Notes: generated by a model not told the origin, from the sequence alone. Positions 15,889-26,018 are shown, counted from the first letter of the stretch. The stretch is 64,000 nucleotides of DNA from Mesobacillus sp. AQ2 (GCF_030122805.1 NZ_CP126080.1:2857001-2921000); one strand, 5' to 3'. Program-made: numbers and translations.

Positions 15889-16728
15889 TTAAAAGTATTG
15901 TTTAAAGGTGTTTTGTCCATAGAAAGCGGATGATTCCACTTGCTTTTTTGTTGCGGCATTCTTTGTGGCATCCAGGTAGACATAAATTGATCCAACGAAA
16001 ACTGCCCCGCCAATGATATTCCCTATCGTAACTGTCAGGAGATTATGAATACCTAAACCAAAACTAATGGTCTCTGGATGTTCAACAAGAAGAGCAATCG
16101 AAAATAAAACCATGTTTGCGACACTATGCTCAAAACCCGATACGACGAAAGCGAACACCAGCAGCATCATTACCCCGATTTTTGCTCCATCCCCCTTAAT
16201 ATTGTAAGGTACCCAGACCGCAAGGCACACAAGCCAGTTACACAGAATCGCACGGAAAAACAATTGGATTGCGGGGGTATTCATCTTCATGCTTACGGTT
16301 TCCATCATATATTGCGTTTTTTCAGGTGTTGGGAAAATCCCCGACAACATAATGACCGTCCCAAAAAATATAGCTCCTGCGATGTTTCCTGCATAGCAAG
16401 CAATCCAATTTTCAGCGGTATCCCTCCATGATGTCACCTTTTTAAGAGAACTGATGGTCATCAGCATTGTATTGCTAGTAAAAAGCTCCCCGCCGCCGTA
16501 TAAAATCAGGACCAGAGCCAATCCAAAAAAGATCGAGCTTACGATTGGAGTTGCTGGTGAATGCGCATCAAAAAAATACTCCCCCAGTCGATATGAGACC
16601 ATAATCCCAAAACCGATGTATACACCTGCAAGTGTTGCTCTCATTAAATATTTCAACTTTGATTCACTTAAATAACCTTTCTTTTTCAAAGCAATACCAA
16701 TGGCAATGTCGATAGGATGTCTGCTCAA
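15889..16728 (-). CDS. Formate/nitrite transporter (FocA/NirC family)
   Basis: The product has 279 residues with six membrane segments and the family signatures GGELFTSNTM, AILCNWLVCLAVW and SGFEHSVANM (pore-lining His). The start is TTG 16728, with GAGGT eight bases upstream. The family includes FocA and B. subtilis YwcJ; formate is the likely substrate here because pflBA and fdhA lie in the same window. A perfect Fnr palindrome sits 21 bases upstream of the start codon. Confidence 0.88.
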   Translation of the reverse strand: MSRHPIDIAIGIALKKKGYLSESKLKYLMRATLAGVYIGFGIMVSYRLGEYFFDAHSPATPIVSSIFFGLALVLILYGGGELFTSNTMLMTISSLKKVTSWRDTAENWIACYAGNIAGAIFFGTVIMLSGIFPTPEKTQYMMETVSMKMNTPAIQLFFRAILCNWLVCLAVWVPYNIKGDGAKIGVMMLLVFAFVVSGFEHSVANMVLFSIALLVEHPETISFGLGIHNLLTVTIGNIIGGAVFVGSIYVYLDATKNAATKKQVESSAFYGQNTFKQYF

Positions 16729-16748
16729 GTTTAAGACCTCACTTAGTT

Positions 16749-16764
16749 TGTGAAATAAATCACA
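16749..16764. promoter_or_regulatory. Perfect Fnr box (TGTGA-N6-TCACA) upstream of the formate/nitrite channel gene
   Basis: The sequence TGTGAAATAAATCACA matches the Fnr consensus at all ten conserved positions. A likely -10 (TATAAG, minus strand 16788-16783) lies upstream of it, which would put the box near +12 to +27, a repressing position. An Fnr-type regulator is encoded at 19460-20161. Confidence 0.8.
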
Positions 16765-17079
16765 TTTTTGTGTTGGTTTAATCTTATACTTGATTTATCT
16801 GTTTGTTAAGACAAAAAAACATGAAATGTTTATGACCATTTATTAAGCGTTTCCATATCATTATCAATGCAACTTGAACGGTTTTCACCGTCACTTTCTT
16901 AAAATTCATAGGGGCTTTCCCCTAAGCGTCTAATTTCAATAAAAGCAGGGCGATTCAGGAAAAACTTTCTGTAGTAGCCATGAATTAATCTATACTGCAT
17001 TCTTCTCTGGATCAGCACTATTTGGTTCCCAAAGCCGCGCCGCCTTGGGGCCCATCATCCTTAATCCTTTGAAAATCCA
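16765..17079. other. Intergenic region between the formate channel and mutS2-like genes
   Basis: It holds the promoter of the formate channel gene and the 3' end of the mutS2-like transcript. A 22-codon ORF (minus strand, about 16999-17065) is too short and weakly initiated to call. Nothing else is supported. Confidence 0.5.
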
Positions 17080-18999
17080 TTAATCTTGCCTGATAATACT
17101 TCCTTCAATATGCTTTCGCTCCATTTGGTTGAGCAGCTTACGGTGTTCTTTGGTTTCGAATAAAATATTGAAATCGTAGTCTTCTGGATAAAGCTCTGCC
17201 GCAGGGATGTTCAATTTCAGACGTTTATGATTTACTTCTATTTTTCCATCTCTCATCTGCACAATATAATTCCCATTACTGTCGGGCCCTTTGTGAATGA
17301 CCCCAAGCTCTCCTGAACTTGATACATAAACACTATCACCCATTTCGTAGCGATTTATTGTTTTGCTGGCATCGGCCGTTTTTTTTCTTTTATGCTTATT
17401 GACGAGCAGCTGCTTTTCCCGCCTTTTTAATTCATTGCTATCTTGAAACAGACCACTATAATTCTTTTCTGATTTATAAGTGATCATATGGGCCCGTTCT
17501 ATTAATTTTGGATGCACTCCCAACTTCAGGGCAATCGCAAATGCCTGGCTATCGCCTCCCGTTCCGATGCGCAGCCGGTAGGTGGGCATCAATGTCTCCA
17601 AATCGAATTCCATTGAGCCATTCATAAAATCTTCATGTGTATCCGCAAATTCTTTAATTTCGCTATAGTGTGTTGTAGCAAATATGGTCGCTCCCTTATT
17701 GTTCAGGTTCTCAAGTATGGCTGTTGCCAATCCCATACCCTCTCCAGGATCGGTTCCAGAGCCGAGCTCATCCAGGAGGACAAGGGTCCTGTCATTTGCT
17801 TTTTCTAGAATCTCAATGATATTCACAATCCTTGAACTGAAGGTACTTAGGTTTTGCTCAATACTTTGCCCATCCCCTATATCCACAAGGATCTTATGAA
17901 AAATACCTGATTTGCTGCCCTCTCCAACCGGCAGGAGCAATCCACTTTGGGACATCAACACCAGCAGACCAGCTGTTTTAATAGAAACCGTTTTCCCCCC
18001 GGTATTTGGTCCAGTAATCACAAGTGCATGGTAGTTCGTTCCGATCTCGAGCGTTAATGGGACCGCATTCCTGCCAAGAAGCGGATGACGTGCCTTTTTA
18101 TAATCAATCACTTGATCATCCACGATATCGACTTTTTTTGCATCAATCGATCTACAATACTTTGCTTTTGAAAATAAAAAATCATAATGGATCATCGTCT
18201 CGATCGCAAGCTTAATTTCTTTTTCTTTACCTTCTGCCAGACCGGTAAGGGCAAATAAGATTTTCTCCACCTCTGCCTGCTCCTCGAGGAAGAGCCACTC
18301 CATTTGATCCTGAAAGACGCCGATTTCTTCTGGTTCGACAAAAAGAGTTGAACCTGAAGCCGATGTATCGAGCACAGCCCCCCTTACCTTCCCTCGATAT
18401 TCCTTTTTTACAGGTATAACGTACCTTCCATTCCTCTGGCTGACGACTGCTTCCTGAAGAAATGGTTTGAGTTTTGCTGACTTCAGTAATTGTGTAAGCT
18501 TTTCCTTCAAACGCTCCTCCTGGATACCAATTTGTTTGCGGACTTTTAACAGCTCTTTTGATGCGTAATCATCAATTTGTCCATTGCGAATACACCTTTG
18601 GATTTCCGCTGCTAGTTCTGGCAGTTCCTCAATACTATAGACATAGGCGGATACTCTAGGTGCGCAATACTCTTTATCCCTCATAAATCGGCGGAGCTTG
18701 CTGCAGCTGTCAATGAATGAGTTCAACTGTACAAGTTGATCTACACGCAGCGGGATTCCTTTGTTAAAACCATTCATTACCGCTTCCATGCCTTCGAGAC
18801 CATGGATAGGAACGCTTGAGCTGATTTTTAGAATCTCAATGGCTTCTGAAATTTCCTTATGCCATGCGTCAATCTGCTTTAGGTTCGTGGATGGTTCCAT
18901 TTCCATAGCTTTCTTTCTGCCTGATTCTGTTAAAGCGAATCCCGAAATGGCTTCTTTGATTTTGTCATAACCAAGAACAGTGTAAGTTTGTTCGTTCAA
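17080..18999 (-). CDS. MutS2-like ATPase lacking the Smr nuclease domain
   Basis: The product has 639 residues. It has MutS-type core and lever helices (about 1-290), then the ATPase with Walker A GPNTGGKT (330-337), the Q-loop region, Walker B LVLLDELGSGTDPGEG (406-421) and ATTHYSEIKEFA. A KOW-like segment (GDSVYVSSSGELGVIHKG to EVNHKRLKL, about 553-595) takes the place of the MutS2 KOW region. The protein then ends after a short unrelated tail without the Smr domain (no DLRG), whereas full MutS2 is about 785 residues. MutS2 of B. subtilis has been shown to bind collided ribosomes, so a ribosome-linked role is plausible here. The gene is preceded by a ~300-nt leader with a 7-codon ORF and terminators. 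Confidence 0.85.
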   Translation of the reverse strand: MNEQTYTVLGYDKIKEAISGFALTESGRKKAMEMEPSTNLKQIDAWHKEISEAIEILKISSSVPIHGLEGMEAVMNGFNKGIPLRVDQLVQLNSFIDSCSKLRRFMRDKEYCAPRVSAYVYSIEELPELAAEIQRCIRNGQIDDYASKELLKVRKQIGIQEERLKEKLTQLLKSAKLKPFLQEAVVSQRNGRYVIPVKKEYRGKVRGAVLDTSASGSTLFVEPEEIGVFQDQMEWLFLEEQAEVEKILFALTGLAEGKEKEIKLAIETMIHYDFLFSKAKYCRSIDAKKVDIVDDQVIDYKKARHPLLGRNAVPLTLEIGTNYHALVITGPNTGGKTVSIKTAGLLVLMSQSGLLLPVGEGSKSGIFHKILVDIGDGQSIEQNLSTFSSRIVNIIEILEKANDRTLVLLDELGSGTDPGEGMGLATAILENLNNKGATIFATTHYSEIKEFADTHEDFMNGSMEFDLETLMPTYRLRIGTGGDSQAFAIALKLGVHPKLIERAHMITYKSEKNYSGLFQDSNELKRREKQLLVNKHKRKKTADASKTINRYEMGDSVYVSSSGELGVIHKGPDSNGNYIVQMRDGKIEVNHKRLKLNIPAAELYPEDYDFNILFETKEHRKLLNQMERKHIEGSIIRQD

Positions 19000-19021
19000 T
19001 GTTTATTCCTCCTTAAAAATA

Positions 19022-19060
19022 AAAAACAGCCGCAATGGACAAGTCCAAAGCGGCTTAAAA
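19022..19060 (-). terminator. Leader terminator 2 in front of the mutS2-like gene
   Basis: On the minus strand GCCGCTTTGGAC / GTCCATTGCGGC is followed by GTTTTTT. It ends only about 20 bases before the mutS2-like start codon, so it can act as an attenuator. Confidence 0.8.
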
Positions 19061-19092
19061 TGCTTACAGCTGGGCTGTGAGCAAAATATTTA

Positions 19093-19124
19093 CGAAAAAA
19101 AGCTGTGTATATGCACACAGCTTC
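19093..19124 (-). terminator. Leader terminator 1 in front of the mutS2-like gene
   Basis: The stem AGCTGTGT / ACACAGCT with a seven-T tail lies on the minus strand. Flanking segments TGTGAGCA and TGCTCACA could extend or compete with it. Confidence 0.7.
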
Positions 19125-19148
19125 TGCTCACAAATATCAAGCATGCTT

Positions 19149-19271
19149 CTATGTTCATTGTTCTTAACATCCAATCCAGGCCATAAAGAAATAAACCTAA
19201 AAAAGGCTTCATTTCAAACTGGATTGACCGTATGAAATTAACGGTTTAGTTAAGAACGACACCTAACATAG
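19149..19271 (-). promoter_or_regulatory. Long leader hairpin overlapping the leader peptide ORF
   Basis: Three nested perfect helices can form: 19265-19271 with 19149-19155 (7 bp), 19249-19257 with 19160-19168 (9 bp), and 19219-19226 with 19172-19179 (8 bp). The 7-codon ORF lies in the outer strands, so a stalled ribosome would disrupt the structure. Confidence 0.75.
19246..19269 (-). CDS. Seven-residue leader peptide MLGVVLN
   Basis: The ORF ATG...TAA is preceded by AAGGAG eight bases upstream, about 35 nt after the predicted transcription start. Its length, position and overlap with a leader hairpin match leader peptides of ribosome-stalling attenuators such as those of erm and ABC-F resistance genes. 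Confidence 0.7.
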   Translation of the reverse strand: MLGVVLN

Positions 19272-19305
19272 AACATACTCCTTACATATCAATAATCTCC
19301 TCAAT

Positions 19306-19335
19306 AGGATACGTCGTTTCAGCCTCTTTTGTCAA
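19306..19335 (-). promoter_or_regulatory. Sigma-A promoter of the mutS2-like leader transcript
   Basis: TTGACA (19335-19330) and TATCCT (19311-19306) are separated by 18 bp on the minus strand. The predicted start is near 19300. Confidence 0.7.
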
Positions 19336-19393
19336 CCAAATTCATCCATTTTTTCGAGAAATGATTTGTAAAAAGAATGTTCACATTTTCTCT

Positions 19394-19423
19394 ATTGACC
19401 TGTTGTTTATATTTCATTTTAAT
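19394..19423 (+). promoter_or_regulatory. Candidate promoter of fnr
   Basis: TTGACC and TTTAAT are 17 bp apart, about 35 bases upstream of the fnr start. No Fnr palindrome is visible beside it. Confidence 0.5.
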
Positions 19424-19459
19424 TAGGGTTAACCAAAGGTCGAAAAAGGTGGAGATTTT

Positions 19460-20161
19460 GTGGCCAGCCAGGAAAATATCAGCAATATGAATTATGAGAT
19501 AAGCGAACTGATCAAGGCATCGGAAAAGATCATTAAGTTAAAAAAAGGTACCTTTTTATTCCGCGAGGGTCTGGAAGCTAAAGAAATGTATATCATCCTT
19601 TCAGGAAAAGTGCAGGTTTCCAAGATGAACGCCGAGGGCAAAGAATTGTTTTTAAGGCTGTGCAAGAAAAAGGATATCGTCGGTGAGCTTACTCTTTTTA
19701 CAGTTGGGCCAAGGTATCTGTTCAATGCAAAAGTTGTTGAGGACGGTGAAGCAGCCGCAATCAATATCGAGAATCTGGAAAACATCTTATTCAACAATAG
19801 CCAATTGGCATACCAGTTCCTTAAGTGGATGAACGATCATATCCGTCGGACCATCACTAAATTCAGGGATCTCGTCCTGCATGGAAAGAAAGGCGCTTTG
19901 TATTCCACTTTGATCCGCCTTAGTAACAGCTACGGTATTAAAAAGGAAGATGGCATCCATATCAATGTACCAATTACAAACCAGGATCTTGCTAACTATT
20001 GTGGCACTGCAAGGGAAAGTGTAAGCCGAATGCTCGGGGAATTGCGGGACGAAGGAATTATTTCGATTAATAGAAAAAGGATTATCATACATGACCTTGC
20101 TTTCCTCAAACGTGAAATCCAGTGTGAAAATTGCCCCATTGAGTTCTGTAACATGGATTGA
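19460..20161 (+). CDS. fnr: Fnr, oxygen-sensing Crp/Fnr-family transcription regulator
   Basis: The product has 233 residues, starting at GTG 19460 behind GGTGGAG. It has an N-terminal cyclic-nucleotide-fold beta-barrel (about 20-130), a dimer helix, and a Crp-type helix-turn-helix (TNQDLANYCGTARESVSRMLGEL). The C-terminal cysteine cluster is C222-x2-C225-x4-C230. In B. subtilis Fnr the Fe-S cluster is held by C-terminal cysteines, unlike E. coli FNR, and this protein has that layout. It should activate fermentation and anaerobic genes without oxygen; candidate sites are present in front of pflB and the formate channel gene. A terminator-like A/T hairpin follows. Confidence 0.88.
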   Translation: MASQENISNMNYEISELIKASEKIIKLKKGTFLFREGLEAKEMYIILSGKVQVSKMNAEGKELFLRLCKKKDIVGELTLFTVGPRYLFNAKVVEDGEAAAINIENLENILFNNSQLAYQFLKWMNDHIRRTITKFRDLVLHGKKGALYSTLIRLSNSYGIKKEDGIHINVPITNQDLANYCGTARESVSRMLGELRDEGIISINRKRIIIHDLAFLKREIQCENCPIEFCNMD

Positions 20162-20249
20162 AGCATTAAAAAAAGGAAGCTTATAAATTGTCAGCTTCCT
20201 TTCTATATTTTTCCGTAAAATGCTTCAAGATTTCCACCAATATTTCCAC

Positions 20250-20847
20250 TTATAAAAAGAAGGGGATAATAACGGGCAGCAGGAGTGATGTAAGGATCGC
20301 CGCCAATCCCATCGCTGCTCCTGATACCGCCCCCTGAAGCTCCCCTTCTCTGGCAGCTTCGGCTGTACCGATCCCATAGGCGATTGTGCCGATCGCCAGT
20401 CCTCTTGAAAAAGGATCATGGATTTTCATGACATTCATCAGCTAAGGTCCCAGCATCTCTCCTGTCATCCGGTAATCATGACAAAGGCTGCCACCAAAAT
20501 CGGATCAGCACCTATAATCCTGGCAACCTCGGAAGCTGTATCGTGATGAATTTGATTGTCAATGAAACCAGGATAATATTAGTCAAGTTCAGTAAATAAC
20601 CTATCATGACAGCTGAAAGAATAGTCGAGACAGTTCCCGTTAAAAGCCATGCCAAAGCAGGTTGAACGCAATTATTTTTCTTTGTTTGTATAAAGGCACT
20701 TCCAGAGCTACTGTAGCCGGTCCCAGAAAATAGGTTATTATTTCGCTCGCTGCTTCGTAAGGGATGTTCAGGATCAGCAAAACGCAGATCACGATGACTG
20801 TACTCAAAAAATTGCAATATGTATATAACGAACTTATCCGCTTTCAA
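20250..20847 (-). pseudogene. Decayed lrgB/ywbG-type gene
   Basis: Fragments of a LrgB-family membrane protein appear in order but in different frames: MKADKFVIYILQFF, then TVIVICVLLILNIPYEAASE and GPATVALEVPLYKQ, then GTVSTILSAVMIGYLLNLTN, then ASEVARIIGADPILVAAFVM, then DPFSRGLAIGTIAYGIGT and GELQGAVSGAAMGLAAIL. At least three frameshifts and one internal TAG are needed to join them, and the total length is below the usual ~690 bp. The start has AAAGGAG in front of a TTG at 20847. No lrgA partner is present. LrgB proteins act with LrgA in murein hydrolase control or pyruvate transport. Confidence 0.85.
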
Positions 20848-21037
20848 GAAAATGGCTCCTTTTTCGTTCCAAACATTATTACTATAATTATAGATTTCGT
20901 TTACTTTTTTGCAAGAATGTTTACTTTTTTCATTGATCGTACCTTTTGAAAAGGCAAAAAGAATAAACATAGTTCACACAATGTCCATATGATTTTCCTC
21001 GTGTTTCTTATATCTTATAAAGGGGGAGGCTTGCGTT

Positions 21038-21637
21038 ATGAAAAAAATCTATATTATTAGCTCACTTATTGTTTTAATTGGTATTGCATCCGGAATCTCA
21101 TACTTTTTAGTCAGGGATGCCAATGCACAAATACCAGAAGGCATTACCCTGTTAACCATGGATGAAGAGAAATATACATTCGGAGAAGATACGGACACAA
21201 TCAAGCTGGTGGAGTTTATTTATACTAATTGCCCGGATATCTGCCCTACGACAACCCAGGAGATGAACCTTCTGCGGAATGATTTAATAAAAGAAAACGT
21301 TTATGGAGATAAAGTCCAATTTTTAACGATTACGATTGATCCGTACCGTGACAGCCCAGAGGTTTTAAGGAAGTACATGGAGAATTTCGGGCTTGAAAAT
21401 GACGGGAATTGGATATTCCTTACCGGGGACCCAGCCAATACCCTAGAAGAACAACAAAAAATCAAGAATGTTGCCGATACATTTAAATTCCAGTACCGAG
21501 ACCCAGGAAACGGTTTTTACGTGCACAGTACTTTTACTTACCTGATTGATGAAAATAATAAATTCATCAAGAAATTCCCTATGGGTGAGGATTTTAAAAA
21601 AGATAAAGTTTTCGAAGCCATTATGGATGAGCTTTAA
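21038..21637 (+). CDS. SCO1/SenC-family copper chaperone, membrane-anchored thioredoxin-fold protein
   Basis: The product has 199 residues. One N-terminal helix (about 4-24) anchors a thioredoxin-fold domain with the copper motif C65-PDI-C69 and the conserved His163 (YVHSTF). GDPANT and the DPYRDSPEVL segment are also family features. Sco proteins deliver copper to the CuA site of cytochrome c oxidase, or keep its thiols reduced. The ribosome binding site is GGGGGAGG. The unit is monocistronic with its own terminator. Confidence 0.88.
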   Translation: MKKIYIISSLIVLIGIASGISYFLVRDANAQIPEGITLLTMDEEKYTFGEDTDTIKLVEFIYTNCPDICPTTTQEMNLLRNDLIKENVYGDKVQFLTITIDPYRDSPEVLRKYMENFGLENDGNWIFLTGDPANTLEEQQKIKNVADTFKFQYRDPGNGFYVHSTFTYLIDENNKFIKKFPMGEDFKKDKVFEAIMDEL

Positions 21638-21639
21638 AA

Positions 21640-21677
21640 ATAAAAGAAAGCGGTGGCTGCACCGCTTTCTTTTATTT
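21640..21677 (+). terminator. Intrinsic terminator of the sco gene
   Basis: The hairpin AAGAAAGCGGTG / CACCGCTTTCTT is followed by TTATTTTT, directly after the stop codon. Confidence 0.85.
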
Positions 21678-21768
21678 TTATTAACCGTAATAGATTGGCT
21701 TTTACTTCATTAATGAGTGAAGTAGCTGGATGCAGTTTACCGCGAAGAGGAAAAAGCCAGTCTATCTC

Positions 21769-21906
21769 TTAATGTGAATTAACAGTGGTGGGATGTTTCT
21801 CTGTTTTTTGCAGGGAGAAAAATTCTGATTTTGGCTTAGTAAAGCTGACTTTTATCCCTGATTCCTTTAGGCGGTTCACAAAATCAACCAGCTGCTTTTT
21901 AGCCAT
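21769..21906 (-). CDS. 45-residue hypothetical protein
   Basis: ATG 21906 is preceded by AAAGGAG. The peptide begins MAKKQLVDFVNRLKESGIKV, an amphipathic helix followed by a polar tail. No family is recognised. Confidence 0.55.
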   Translation of the reverse strand: MAKKQLVDFVNRLKESGIKVSFTKPKSEFFSLQKTEKHPTTVNSH

Positions 21907-22231
21907 TTCAAAAACTCCTTTTTATCCATCTTTGTCTATTATTATTCTACATGAAAAATATGAAAAATGTGTGAAAATGAGCAAAAAAATTGACATCCAG
22001 ACAAAAAGTTTTTTCATTATTTTCCCAATATACTTCTTCCCCATATTATGTTAGCCAGATGGACAAAATCCCTTCTAAACTACTCTTGCTTTTTCCCATT
22101 TTCCCTCCAGTGGAAACACCTTTATGAAAAAATGTTTCCTTCCTGCGCAATTTGAATGTAAAAGAATTCGCTCACAAGGTTCAAACATGTTATAATCTTT
22201 GGGATATATATTAATGGAGGCTACTAAATAA
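21907..22231. other. Intergenic region before ykpA
   Basis: It contains the divergent promoters of the 45-residue ORF and of ykpA, including TATAAT near 22190. No further ORF or repeat is supported. Confidence 0.5.
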
Positions 22232-23851
<1,620 letters not shown>

Positions 23852-23854
23852 GCT

Positions 23855-23885
23855 AAAAACCCCCGGATTTCCTCCGGGGGTTTTT
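23855..23885 (+). terminator. Intrinsic terminator of ykpA
   Basis: AAAAACCCCCGGA / TCCGGGGGTTTTT is a strong G+C stem with a T-run. Confidence 0.85.
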
Positions 23886-23897
23886 ACTTTGAACATA

Positions 23898-24032
23898 TCA
23901 GCCTCTTTTCTGCTTTCTTCTTGAGGAATCTGCAGACTTGCTACCGGTTTCACTTGCCGTAGTGCCCTGCCCCTCCACCTGGCTTGAATTGAGTCCGATG
24001 GTTGATGGATCCTTTTTTCGCTTATTTGACAT
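23898..24032 (-). CDS. YuzL-family small protein
   Basis: The product has 44 residues from ATG 24032, seven bases after AGGAGG. The sequence MSNKRKKDPSTIGLNSSQVEG followed by TTASETGSKS and a basic tail matches the YuzL family seen in Bacillus. It is highly charged and probably disordered. The function is unknown. Confidence 0.75.
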   Translation of the reverse strand: MSNKRKKDPSTIGLNSSQVEGQGTTASETGSKSADSSRRKQKRG

Positions 24033-24127
24033 CATCGCACCTCCTTTACCTGCATTTAATATTGTGAAGCTCAGGGAATAAATTATTCTTGCCGCGGACA
24101 AGTTAAATGAGTGAGGAGGTGTAGAGA

Positions 24128-24379
24128 ATGGCAAGAGTAGGTGTAGAACAATCTTTATCTAATATCTCTGAAGCATTGCGCCAAAAAGGCTATGACGTTG
24201 TTGAACTTCGCCAGGAAGCAGATGCACAGGGCTGCGATTTCTGTGTCATCAGCGGGATTGATTCAAACATCATGGGTATGCAGGATGTTGTGACCCAGGG
24301 TTCGGTCATTGAAGCCAACGGCCTTTCTGCTGAAGATATTCTAAGACAGATTGATCAAAAGTCAGGGCAAATCCAATAA
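24128..24379 (+). CDS. ykuS: UPF0180 family protein YkuS
   Basis: The product has 83 residues. The opening MARVGVEQSLSNISEALRQK and the middle CDFCVISGIDSNIMGMQD are the UPF0180/YkuS signature, including a CxxC pair. The ribosome binding site is GAGGAGGTG. A small terminator follows (about 24388-24413). The function is unknown. Confidence 0.85.
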   Translation: MARVGVEQSLSNISEALRQKGYDVVELRQEADAQGCDFCVISGIDSNIMGMQDVVTQGSVIEANGLSAEDILRQIDQKSGQIQ

Positions 24380-24556
24380 GAATCACCGAAACTGCCGATA
24401 GGCAGTTTTTCTTTTCCCCGCAAGTCCTTCTGCTCCACTATCCATGATATTTTCACCAACTTGTGATATTTTCATTATGTAGCTTCCTTCTATATCCGAT
24501 ATAATCAGTTATAACCATTGCATATGATTAAAAGTTTTGTAAGGGGATGTCTTTGT

Positions 24557-25330
24557 TTGAGAATATTACATATATTCCTTTTCGCTGCTTTGCTTACCGT
24601 TCTGACGAGTTGCGGAGCCAACAGCGATACGAAAGGAACTGAGCTTACCGTATCTGCTGCTGCAAGCCTTCAGGAGGCGTTGGAGGAAGCAGGAAAAACC
24701 TACTCGAACCAGAATCCAGACATTAAGATTGTTTATAACTTTGGGGGGTCCGGTTCCCTACAGCAGCAGATTTCCCAGGGTGCACCAGTAGATTTATTTG
24801 TTTCTGCAGCACAGGACCAATTCAATGTATTGAGGTCAAAACAACTTATAGATCAAAACCATAGTGTAAAACTATTAAAAAACGAGCTTGTTTTGATTAC
24901 CCAGAAAGATAACGAAAACCTTCATTCTGTAAAATCACTTGCAGAAGCTGAGATTTCAAGGATTGCAATCGGAACACCGGAAATTGTCCCTGCAGGGATG
25001 TATGCAAAACAAGCTTTACTTTCTTTAGGCTTATGGGAAGAGATTGAACAAAAACTCATCCCCACAAAGGACGTCCGGCAGGTTCTGTCCTATGTTGAAA
25101 CCAGGAATGTGGAAGCCGGCATTGTTTATAAAACCGACGCTATGGTTTCTGATCAAGTAAGAATTATACCCTTTCAGAAAGAAGCTCTGCATGATCCAAT
25201 CATTTACCCTGCCGGGGTCATTGCAGGAACCAGGCACAAGGAAGAAGCAAGCAGGTTTCTCGATTTCCTGAAAGGAAAAGAAGCGATGGAAATTTTTGAA
25301 AAATATGGCTTTAAAGCAGCATTGGAATGA
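24557..25330 (+). CDS. modA: Molybdate ABC transporter substrate-binding lipoprotein ModA
   Basis: The product has about 257 residues if it starts at TTG 24557 behind AAGGGG; an ATG at 24524 is possible but gives an odd signal peptide. A lipoprotein signal ends in the lipobox LTSC. The mature part has the ModA features LTVSAAASLQEAL, NFGGSGSLQQQI and GAPVDLFVSA, which line the oxyanion site. It is followed after six bases by modB. It would supply molybdenum for the molybdopterin enzyme FdhA. Confidence 0.85.
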   Translation: MRILHIFLFAALLTVLTSCGANSDTKGTELTVSAAASLQEALEEAGKTYSNQNPDIKIVYNFGGSGSLQQQISQGAPVDLFVSAAQDQFNVLRSKQLIDQNHSVKLLKNELVLITQKDNENLHSVKSLAEAEISRIAIGTPEIVPAGMYAKQALLSLGLWEEIEQKLIPTKDVRQVLSYVETRNVEAGIVYKTDAMVSDQVRIIPFQKEALHDPIIYPAGVIAGTRHKEEASRFLDFLKGKEAMEIFEKYGFKAALE

Positions 25331-25336
25331 TTATTT

Positions 25337-25993
25337 ATGAGCAGTGATTTTTGGACCCCGATCAGACTATCGGTGGAGATTGCATCAATGTCGGTGGTGT
25401 TTGTTTTTATTTTCGGCCTATTGTCTGCCAGGTTCATGGCGAAAAAGCAATTCTTTGGCAAAACAGCAGCAGAAACACTCCTTACATTGCCTTTAGTACT
25501 CCCGCCAACGGTAGTCGGGTTTATATTGATCATCATCTTTGGCATCAACAGCCCGATAGGCAGAACAGTGGAAAATCTATTCGGCAGCACCATCATGTTT
25601 ACCTGGTGGGCTGCTGTAATCGCTGCATCAGTCGTGGCATTTCCTTTGATGTATCAATCAGCTAAAACTGGGTTCCTTCAAGTAGATCCAGGAGCAGAAG
25701 AAGCTGCAAGAGTAGATGGAGCAAATGAATGGAAAGTATTTTGGTATGTCACGCTGCCCCTGTCATCAAGAACAATTGTTACAGGGTTGATTCTCAGCTT
25801 TGCAAGAGCTCTCGGCGAATTCGGCGCAACACTCATGTTTGCCGGCAATCTGCCCGGAAGAACACAGACAGCTCCGACGGCTATCTATATGGCGATTGAA
25901 TCCGGGAATCTGGATGCTGCCTGGCTTTGGGTTATTGCCATGGTGGGCATCTCATTCCTTATGTTGCTTTCAACATCATTCTTAAAACAGTGA
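25337..25993 (+). CDS. modB: Molybdate ABC transporter permease ModB
   Basis: The product has 218 residues with five to six membrane segments and the permease EAA-loop motif EEAARVDGANEWKVFWYVTLP plus ARALGEFGATLMFAGN, both characteristic of ModB. It is translationally close to modA. No modC ATPase follows: a terminator comes at once. As I recall, B. subtilis YvgL-YvgM likewise lack a linked ATPase, so an ATPase encoded elsewhere must serve. Confidence 0.87.
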   Translation: MSSDFWTPIRLSVEIASMSVVFVFIFGLLSARFMAKKQFFGKTAAETLLTLPLVLPPTVVGFILIIIFGINSPIGRTVENLFGSTIMFTWWAAVIAASVVAFPLMYQSAKTGFLQVDPGAEEAARVDGANEWKVFWYVTLPLSSRTIVTGLILSFARALGEFGATLMFAGNLPGRTQTAPTAIYMAIESGNLDAAWLWVIAMVGISFLMLLSTSFLKQ

Positions 25994-26018
25994 GTCCGAT
26001 TGCCTTATTTATCCGGAA

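Noticed and set aside
16999..17065. 22-codon ORF on the minus strand downstream of the mutS2-like gene (MMGPKAARLWEPNSADPEKN...)
   Set aside because: It has a purine-rich upstream sequence but is too short, and nothing else supports it.
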